Origin: Siphonodentalium dalli
Taxonomy: Eukaryota; Mollusca; Scaphopoda; Gadilida; Siphonodentaliidae
Length of the DNA stretch: 64,000 nt
Reading direction: 5' to 3'
Assembly: GCA_032622095.1 (NCBI GenBank)
Contig: CP136065.1
Span: 97,969,343 to 98,033,342 of the forward strand
Shown here: one piece after another, positions 56,176 through 64,000 of the stretch
How positions within the stretch are numbered: position 1 is the stretch's first letter
Layout: every line of letters starts with the position of its first letter
The notes under the pieces: model-generated
The model's database searches: none
What the model saw: only the letters and a program-made list of their open reading frames with translations
Told to the model about the DNA's origin: nothing
Program-made: the position numbers and the translations under genes

Positions 56176-57229
56176 GGAAGATGTTCGTGGTCAATACAGC
56201 TGGAAAATAATATAAAGTTTGTTAAAACAGTATAATTAAGTAGAATGTGAAAAAATAGAAGGAATTTGTTATTGTCATGATCAACAACCCTCCACTGACG
56301 AGATTCTGCTTGTTGAAGTAATTGTTACACACATTACTGTAATGGGGGAAGCCTGGAAGCCAGTATTGTGTTTTCAACAAGGAACAATAACTCTAAAATG
56401 ATGATGCCATAATGAGGAGAAAACTCTTTTAGATTGATAATAGTGATTATTATATGAAAGATATTGGAATTTTTTGTGTAGCTTTTCTAGATAATCAGGG
56501 TTGATGCAGTCTGTGAAATTAGTATAAAGTCATATCTTTCATTCTGTTGTCACTCGGGGCCTGCAAATCTATTTTGATTTGATATGATTCAGAATATTTT
56601 GTCTGATTTGATTTTATTCAAAATTGGCTGTCCTGATTTAATAGATTTTTGTCAAATCTTTACCATCAGGTCCCATGGCTTCTACAGATTCATTGTTTTT
56701 ATGCGAAAACTTCATAATACTTATGAACAATCTCATATACATTTACAGAAAATAAAGTCACAAATGATCTATAAATAGACCTCACAATCCCTCGAAGTCC
56801 TGCGGGGTTGCATAAATTGCACATCACACTGCATCACATTGACATTACATACAAAATCATTTATCATTTGGGAAAGGTTTCCGATTAATACATTAATACA
56901 CTCTTGATACATTCGAGACAACAATTCAATTCGAGATTTGATGGATTCCAAACCTTTTTCCAGTTTCAACTGGTTTCAATTCAAATTTCGGAAATGAAAA
57001 CCTAAAATTCGCAGGACCCTACTTATCTCAGTCCAGGAATCAACCTTCCCTGATTGGGAACCAGGCCTCTGCCATTTGTACAAAATTAACAAAACAGGGG
57101 TTCAAATAAGAATTTCCTTATGATCTAAGCTCTAAAAATAAGAATGTTCATTGCCATGGCACTAGCTGTCAGTTAAAAATGAAACTCCATTATAAAGGAC
57201 TTTCAGATAAAAAAAATTTAAGTTATACA

Positions 57230-57365
57230 GATATGGCTCATTCAAGCTTTCCAAATTTTGTCTCTGTAAATATGGAATGAGGTATAAGATAGGTTGAGAA
57301 ACACATGATATATTGAAAAATACTCTTTATTTCAACCATATCATGAATAAAGTAATGAGGAATGC
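57230..57365 (+). repeat. Dispersed repeat, copy 2
   Basis: ATGGCTCATTCAAGCTT, GGTTGAGAAA and CTCTTTATTTCAACCATATC match 12415-12690 in order. Confidence 0.55.
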
Positions 57366-57540
57366 TCTTTTTGTTCCATTTCTGTTGTACAAAGTGATGG
57401 TATAGGAATATTATACATATGTTTGTTCCTGGAACCAGACTGCAATATTTCAAAAGGGAGCATAATTTGGAGCTTCAAAATGCCAAGTGGCTTTATATTT
57501 GATTCTAAAATCAATCGCATTAGCAAATTGGTAAATTTTA

Positions 57541-58139
57541 TAGTGTTGAAACGATTAGCATTTTTAAGGAATCGACTAGTCGCCAGAGGTAATCGACTAC
57601 TAGTCAACTAGTCGGACCCCTTCTAAGAGTTCCCGTTTCTATGCCCATATGATGTATAAAAAGGGCCATGTGGCATCGCAGTTTTGAGTATCCAACTCTT
57701 CGTTTCTGAATGTTAAAACGGAAAGCACGTGAACTATATAATCTCCCGTTTTGCTCGTAAGTCTCCGAATTTGATGTATTAAACCCGGCTCTCCTGCAAC
57801 CTTCATATTATCTCATGGTTTGGGGAATGTAGGTAATAAAACATTTTATATAAACACAATTGTCGCCGGTAACCAGGAAATAAATAGGCAAGTCTCGTTA
57901 GTAAGTCTCACTAATGAGATGTCGGGTGTATTAAAGGAACAATGCAATAAGCTCTAAGAAGTTAATATGTATTAACTGTTAGATTACGTGATAATGTTTC
58001 CATGCAATGGCACTGCTGTCATCAATCATGATAGCACTCAGGTAGTGCTTTTTCTTGACTAGTCGACTAGCATATTTCGGGATCGACTAATTTAGTAATC
58101 GCATCGATTTCGACTAATTGATTAATCGTTTCAACACTA
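57541..58139. mobile_element. hAT-type element, 599 bp
   Basis: TAGTGTTGAAACGATTA at the left is mirrored by TAATCGTTTCAACACTA at the right. Perfect 8-bp duplications AAATTTTA flank it (57533-57540, 58140-58147). Subterminal CGACTAGTCG-type repeats are present. Non-autonomous; the 62-aa frames overlapping its left end are not genes. Confidence 0.9.
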
Positions 58140-58617
58140 AAATTTTATACTGAAAATTGGTTACAACAGGTTAGTAAAAAGTCCCTTGTGTTATTTTGGT
58201 TGGAACTGCCAGCTATTCTACATGAATAAGGACTTCTGATTGCTTTTTGCCATTGTCTTGAATTTTCATAATTTTAATGAAGAAATCTGGCCAGTGCTTT
58301 CAGTAACTTCTTATAATCTTGTTTATACGTTTCATCATTTGTACTTGCAAAAATTAAAATTATACCGGTAGCTGTAATTGTTTATCAAATTCTCATTTTC
58401 GAGATGGCTGTTCAATGTTCATTATATAAATTCCAATATTTGGAGAAATTTCATCAGAGTTATTATGTATTAATGGGTAAAAGGATCCACTACATACAAG
58501 CATTTAGCACATTACTTTACAATTGAATAAATATATTGAGTTAACTTCTCCATGTTCCTTATTTCAGAAAACCAATTGGGATATTGAGGGGAACTGCAAC
58601 AGAAAATTTCAATTGGC

Positions 58618-58980
58618 AAGCTGGCAAATAGTGTGTATCATTTGCAGAATGAGGTCCCCAGAGGGTGAATTTAGTGAAGCTATCCCACACAGTGGGCTAG
58701 CGTCACCAAGTTCACCCTCTAGGAACCTCTTCTGCTTAGGCCTCAACTGCTATGGGAGACCTAGGATGAGATTAAAGTTCCACAGTTGAGGTTGGTGATG
58801 TTCACCCATTAGTTACCTCAATTATGCAGTTTATCTTCTGCAAATTAGGGGATATAGAAACTTCCCACGAGGGAAAAAGTTACTAAAAACAAAGATAATT
58901 TGAGGCTATAGATACTTCCCAGAAGATGAGACCTATACAGAATGAGGTCCCCAGAGGTTTGACGACGCCAGCCTGTTGTC
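58618..58980. mobile_element. Family-4 palindromic MITE, decayed
   Basis: AAGCTGGCAAATAGTGTGTA, CAGAATGAGGTCCCCAGAGG and mirrored arms, then the TATAGATACTTCCCAGAAG spacer and a fragment of the second block. The right terminus is not clear. Confidence 0.75.
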
Positions 58981-60149
58981 CAAAAAAGAAGTTATTGGCA
59001 AAATTCCATACTGCATCCTTTAAAATGTATTTTTCATGCCTCATAAGGTACTGGGGCAACCAGAATAGAACATTTAGTTGTCAGTTGACTATAAAGTAAC
59101 ATGTTTACCGGTAATAACCAAGTGAGTCACAATTTGCTACCTTTTCAGAACAGCAGAGAATAATATTTGGGATATATGTGAAAAATCAACCTTTCACCAA
59201 ATTTTGTGTGTGTGTGCATGCCATCTTGAGTAATATTGTCTAAAAACATGTCAGTGTGACACATTTAAGACCGAGCAAACAATAAACACCTTTGATACCA
59301 AAGATCGTTCCATTTTACTTGAAAAATGGTCCAAACCTGAAAAGTGAATTTTTGCTGAATTTTATGTCAAGTTTGTGAGAGAAAAATTAAATATTTCTGG
59401 TAATGCCAGTGGTTACATCGGTAACAATTAACATAGGTGCATCGGCAATGTTAGTTTTCAATGTATAGAAGGCATATTTGTCAATTTTTTTAAACAACAG
59501 CTTGTAAGCGATTATTGGGTATACAGATGCAATATCTACTATTTTCCCTTGGGGTGGCAATTTTGAGCCAAAATGACAATTTTGGTTCCATTGAGTTGGA
59601 ATATTCATAAGTAATGGTATCCCTCACTTACATTGCACAGTTGTGCTCATATCTTATTGAAATATGACTTTAATCCCAATGGTGATTTTTGGTAAAATGT
59701 TACACTTCGTTCTGTAAAATCAAATGTTTGAGGGATCAGAAGCGGCTGGGGTCCACTGAATGGCATATGTCATTGCCTCAATGCTCAATTAACATGAACA
59801 ATGAAAAATAAAGTCGCACTTCTCAACCAGTTCCAAGTAGTAGAAACTGATCTGGAAAAATTGTCATGGGAAGTTCCAATTTTGCCCTAAGAAGGTGGCA
59901 TTATATCTTAGCGTCACAATAATATATACATTTGTATACATTTGACAATATTTTATCTTAATAATTTGCATCAAACTCGTCTGAAGAAAAAAACAGCGGC
60001 CATGTTGGACGTCATCTTGTCTAGTCACTTTGTTTTCCTGCTGATGTTGCTTAAAAGTTGAGGGACATAATAGGGAAGACAATAAGTGGGGTGAAATTAA
60101 GTCCTGGGGTGGGGGTGCAGGGGTACCCTATCAGCTCCAAGGCTATTAT
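58981..60149. other. No feature recognised
   Basis: AT-rich sequence without inverted repeats, tandem repeats or splice-supported coding segments that I can see; the short frames on the minus strand look random. Confidence 0.5.
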
Positions 60150-61600
60150 ATTTTTGCGGCCTGTTTTGCTTATAACTCAACCGTTTATTGACGGATTAAA
60201 CAAAAATTTGTGTGTGAGTACACATCCATGCACGTAAGCTGCAGATAAAAAATCGGGTTCGTCCGCACATTTATTACAGAGTTATGGCCCTTTGCCATTT
60301 TTCACTGATTTTAGGGTCGTTAGCGCGATAACTTCAACAAACGTTATCCGATTTGATTGAAATTTAGTATATAGGTGTCTCCCAAGAATATCTCGGATGA
60401 GTTCGAAAACCAGCCTGGTCCGATAAAATTTGATAGAGTTATGGCCCTTAATTAGTCATTTTTCACGAATGTTCAGCTCGTTAGCGCGATAACTTCAACA
60501 AACGTTATCCGATTTGATTGAAATTTGGTATATAGGTGTCTCCCAAGAATATCTCGGATGAGTTCGAAAACCAGCCTGGTCCGATAAAATTTGATAGAGT
60601 TGTGGCCCTTAATTAGTCATTTTTCACGAATGTTCAGCTCGTTAGCGCGATAACTTCAACAAACGTTATCCGATTTGATTGAAATTTGGTATATAGGTGT
60701 CTCCCAAGAATATCTCGGATGAGTTCGAAAACCAGCCTGGTCCGATAAAATTTGATAGAGTTGTGGCCCTTAATTAGTCATTTTTCACGAATGTTCAGCT
60801 CGTTAGCGCGATAACTTCAACAAACGTTATCCGATTTGATTGAAATTTGGTATATAGGTGTCTCCCAAGAATATCTCGGATGAGTTCGAAAACCATCCTG
60901 GTCCGATAAAATTTGATAGAGTTATGGCCCTTAATTAGTCATTTTTCACGAATTTTCAGCTCGTTAGCGCGATAACTTCAACAACCGTTATCCGATTTGA
61001 TTTAAATTTGGTATATAGGTGTCTCCCAAGAATATCTCGGACGAGTTCGAAAACCGGCCAGGTCCAATAAAATTTGATGGAGTTATGGCCCCTTAATTAG
61101 TATTTTTTTCGCAAATTTTCAGCTCGTTAGCGCGATAATTTAACAAACATCATCCTATTTGATTGAAATTTTGATATATAGGTGTCTCCCAAGAATACCT
61201 CGGACGAGTTAGAAAACCGGCCCGGTCCGATAAAATTTGATAGAGTTATGGTCCTTAAGTAGTCATTTTGTACGAATTTTGAGCTCGTTAGCGCGATAAC
61301 TTCAACATACGTCATCCGATTCAAATAAAATTTGGTATATAAGTGTCTTCCAATAATATCCTGGACGAGTTCGAAAACCAGCCTGGCCCGATAATATTTT
61401 ATAGAGTTATGGCCATTAATTAGTCATTTTTCGTGAATTTTTAGCTCGTTAGCGCTATAACTTCAACAAACGTCCTCCGATTTGTTTAAAATTTGGAATA
61501 GACATACTTGCCAAGAATATTTCGGACGAGTTCGAAAACCAGCCTGGCCCGATAAAATTTGATGGAGTTATGGCCCTTAATTAGTCATTTTTCGATTTTA
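60150..61600 (+). repeat. Tandem array, 161-bp unit, about 8-9 units
   Basis: GTTAGCGCGATAACTTCAAC recurs near 60318, 60481, 60642, 60803, 60964, then in diverged form at about 61126, 61287 and 61450. Each unit carries TATCCGATTTGATTGAAAT, ATAGGTGTCTCCCAAGAATA, GATGAGTTCGAAAACCAGCC and GAGTTATGGCCCTTAATTAG. Units near 60481, 60642 and 60803 are almost identical. Confidence 0.95.
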
Positions 61601-62121
61601 CCTATTAATTATTCTACCGATACTGATGCACATCATTTGGCGGTAGCCACCGGCGGTAAGCCACCGAAAACGAGACACAGCATCTCTTGTTTATTACTTG
61701 GTTTACGGATTTCTTTGGCTCAAAGGTAGTGGAAGTGTTGAGGAAAAAATTAAATCTGTATAATTTTTTTTTAATTTAAATTGTCAAAAAATAGGGTATG
61801 GAGAAATAAAAATTTCATTTTTATTGACAAACAGCTTTTTTTTGGGTAGGGAAATACGTAAATCAAGTAATAAAAAAAAAATTGCCGAAAGGGTATATAC
61901 AGTCTAAGTAAACTCATACCTAAATATTCGTAACAACATTGATATATAGAGTCGACGTTCACCCAGACTGGGGTATATATATCTCTGTGGCAGTTGGTGC
62001 ACATTCTTAAGTTAAGTATTGCATGTATATATTCAACGGGCGGTTTTGCTCCCCGGAACAAGAGCAAGAGATTGCGTGGCTTGAATAGAGACATGAAGAT
62101 GATAAGTCACATGGTATTTAC

Positions 62122-62545
62122 CCAGGTTTAGCTACACATATTTGTAACTTGTAACGTGCATTGCTATGGCTATGCACTTGGCGGTAAAAAATCATAAGAT
62201 TTACGGCGGCAAACATGCGCGTTTATAATATATAAACGTGTTAAAAAAACTGGCAAACATTAATCGGGTGGGGAGGGGGGACAAGCGGCGACCACCGCCA
62301 TAATTAAATTGGATTCAATCAAAATAAGATTTATCCGCGATTCACATTACCCACACTGACTACATAGCGTTGGGAGCTCATTCTGTTATCAAACAAAATT
62401 GGATTATCCATTTTGCTACAAGTTTGGACATAACACTGCTCAACGGTTTGGCAGTGTACGCGTATATAGTCGGAATGGTCACGCGATTTTCGTCGATAAT
62501 GGCAACACACGTTACAAGTTACACGTAAATGTGGCTAAACCGGAT
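62122..62545. mobile_element. Inverted-repeat element, about 0.42 kb
   Basis: GGTTTAGCTACACATATTTG with TAACTTGTAACGTG at the left is mirrored at 62503-62545. A 72-aa frame (62399-62617) runs through the right arm, so I do not call it a gene. The poly-G near 62270 and the flanks hold nothing else. Confidence 0.6.
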
Positions 62546-62903
62546 GTCATTCGTCACATCTATCATATCAATACTTTGTCATCATATTCAGAGCCCAAGC
62601 GAACCGCTAAAGAATAGAGTTATCGCTCTTGTGTTGTTTTTGGGACAAGAGACAGCCCCACGTCAAACGATCAAGCTGGTGTGATGGAATTCCTACACAT
62701 CGAACTATGAATCTTCTGGAATGAAACACGCGGAGTTGGTAAATATGGAGCTTTAGATAGTGAAACGGCAATTTATCTTAAAACTTGGGTGATGCTATAG
62801 AAATACCCTTGCGCGAAAGCACCTCGTGATATTTCCATGTGCAATGAACGTTCGAGCTTTTTCTTTCGCGAGGCAAATGCCATTCTCCACTGCCTGTATA
62901 CAC

Positions 62904-63331
62904 TAGCCAGCAAATAGAGTGTCTGTCATTTGTAGAATGAGATCATAGCGGGCTAGCATCACCAAATTCACCCTCCGTGGGACCTCATTTTGCTTAGGCC
63001 TCATCTTCTGGGAAGTATCTATAGTCTCACATTAACATTGTTTTAGTTACTTTTTCCCTTGTGGGAAGTTTCTATACCCCCTAATTTTCAGAAGACGAAA
63101 TGCATAATCGATGTGACTAATGGGTGAACATCACCAACTTCAACTGGGGTACTACAATCTGATCCTATATATCACATAGCAGTTGAGGCCTATATATATA
63201 TAAGCAGAACGAGGTTCCCAGAAGGTGAATTTAGTGACGGTAGCCCGCCGTGTGGTGTAGCATTACTAAACTCACCCTCAGGAGTCAGGGGACCTTGTTC
63301 TGTAAATGACAGATACACTATTTGCAGGCTT
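62904..63331. mobile_element. Family-4 palindromic MITE, two-block form
   Basis: TAGCCAGCAAATAGAGTGTC at the left, CACTATTTGCAGGCTT at the right, two palindromic blocks and the spacer shared with 37341-37762 (TAATGGGTGAACATCACCAA). The target duplication is unclear. Confidence 0.8.
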
Positions 63332-63482
63332 GCCGCCTGTGTATATATATAGCGTTGGTCGCTCAATCACTTTCAGAGGATTCGATTATTCCTCGCTGCA
63401 ATGTTACAAGTTCCGCATGCTATGCGTTGGACACAATAGAGAGATTCCGCTTGTCTGTAATTAATTTGTGGTATGTAACATA

Positions 63483-63942
63483 TATATGTGACCCGCCATA
63501 TCAAATCCAGTCGGAAGTCGGGATTTTTTTTACCCTGTGCCAATGCATTCTCTTATATATGCGAGTCGACCATAGGTCGCCTCGCATATATAAGAAAATG
63601 CATTGGCTTAACAATTTTTTATCATGTTTTTTAAATAAATGTTTCTTACAATTTTTAGGACATAAACATCCATTACCCTGCAGGGAGCCCCACACATATA
63701 TAGACGCACATAGAAGAGTGTCGTCTGCTCCTGTTTGTCTGGGGCTCTGTATGGGTGAAATTATAAAATTGTTAAAGAATACAAGAACAAATTATTAAAA
63801 TTGTAAAAAAAATGTTAGGCCAATGCATTCTCTTATATATGCGAGTCGACCTATGGTCGACTCGCATATATAAGAGAATGCATTGGCACAGGGTAAACAA
63901 ATCCCGACTTCCGACTGGATTTGATATGGCGGGTCACATATA
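63483..63942. mobile_element. TIR MITE with GTGACCCGCC ends and shared palindrome
   Basis: TATATGTGACCCGCCATATC is mirrored at the right, and the arms extend through CAGTCGGAAGTCGGGATTT and ACCCTGTGCCAATGCATTC. Each arm contains a full copy of the CATTCTCTTATATATGCGAG palindrome (around 63541-63606 and 63822-63884). No TTAA flank. Non-coding. Confidence 0.88.
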
Positions 63943-64000
63943 GGCAATATATTGACAGTTCTGGAAAATGTCCTATCATGGTGCATTATATATGATTGGG

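Noticed and set aside
60150-61600. Possible tandem coding repeats
   Set aside because: The 161-bp unit is not a multiple of three and stops occur in all frames.
62399-62617. 72-aa frame with protein-like composition
   Set aside because: It overlaps one arm of an inverted repeat (62122-62164 with 62503-62545), so it is more likely transposon-derived than a gene; no homology is recognised.
63322-63798. 158-aa plus frame
   Set aside because: It lies across a palindromic MITE end and the GTGACCCGCC element; it is composed of their inverted-repeat arms.

Overview
This is an intron- and repeat-rich animal nuclear genome window with low GC. Spliced genes with GT-AG introns, microsatellites, many terminal-inverted-repeat (TIR) elements and the tandem repeat families suggest a marine invertebrate. 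My guess is a lophotrochozoan such as a mollusc, but that is inference from repeat style and protein similarity. No rRNA, tRNA, CRISPR array or bacterial operon is visible.

Two complete protein-coding genes can be assembled by hand with consistent reading phases. (1) A DNAJC12-type J-domain co-chaperone lies on the minus strand: five exons from 22074 down to 14820, about 180 aa, with the HPD motif and the family C-terminus KFRNYEI. (2) A SIRT1-type NAD-dependent deacetylase lies on the plus strand: ten exons from 22482 to 53804, about 794 aa, with the Rossmann/NAD motifs, catalytic His, four-Cys zinc site and the C-terminal ESA segment. The genes are divergent, with start codons only 407 bp apart, so they probably share a bidirectional promoter. 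The same neighbours in the same head-to-head orientation are found in human 10q21.3, so this looks like an ancient conserved gene pair.

Layout: 1-14457 is gene-free as far as I can see (GT, AT and CAT microsatellites, degenerate tandem repeats, TIR elements, hairpins). 14458-22074 is DNAJC12 with MITEs in its introns and probable 3'UTR. 22075-22481 is the shared promoter. 22482-53804 is SIRT1; intron 1 (about 11 kb) holds a 2.6-kb hAT-type element, twin 451-bp elements and tandem repeats, and intron 9 holds a 3.2-kb pogo-like element carrying a satellite array. 53805-64000 is 3' flank with more MITEs, a 161-bp tandem array and another hAT-type element. No third gene was found.

The most unusual content is the mobile-element architecture around the SIRT1 and DNAJC12 exons. 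A palindromic MITE with a perfect 10-bp target-site duplication has inserted exactly across the 5' splice site of the SIRT1 exon ending at 38346, duplicating the donor; use of the distal copy would add an in-frame stop. A sister copy sits 14 bp into the preceding intron with a related target site. Several TTAA-flanked (piggyBac-like) MITE families share one palindromic module although their termini differ. In two places an element has inserted into the same internal TTAA of a sister element. One such MITE begins 18 bp beyond the DNAJC12 stop codon.
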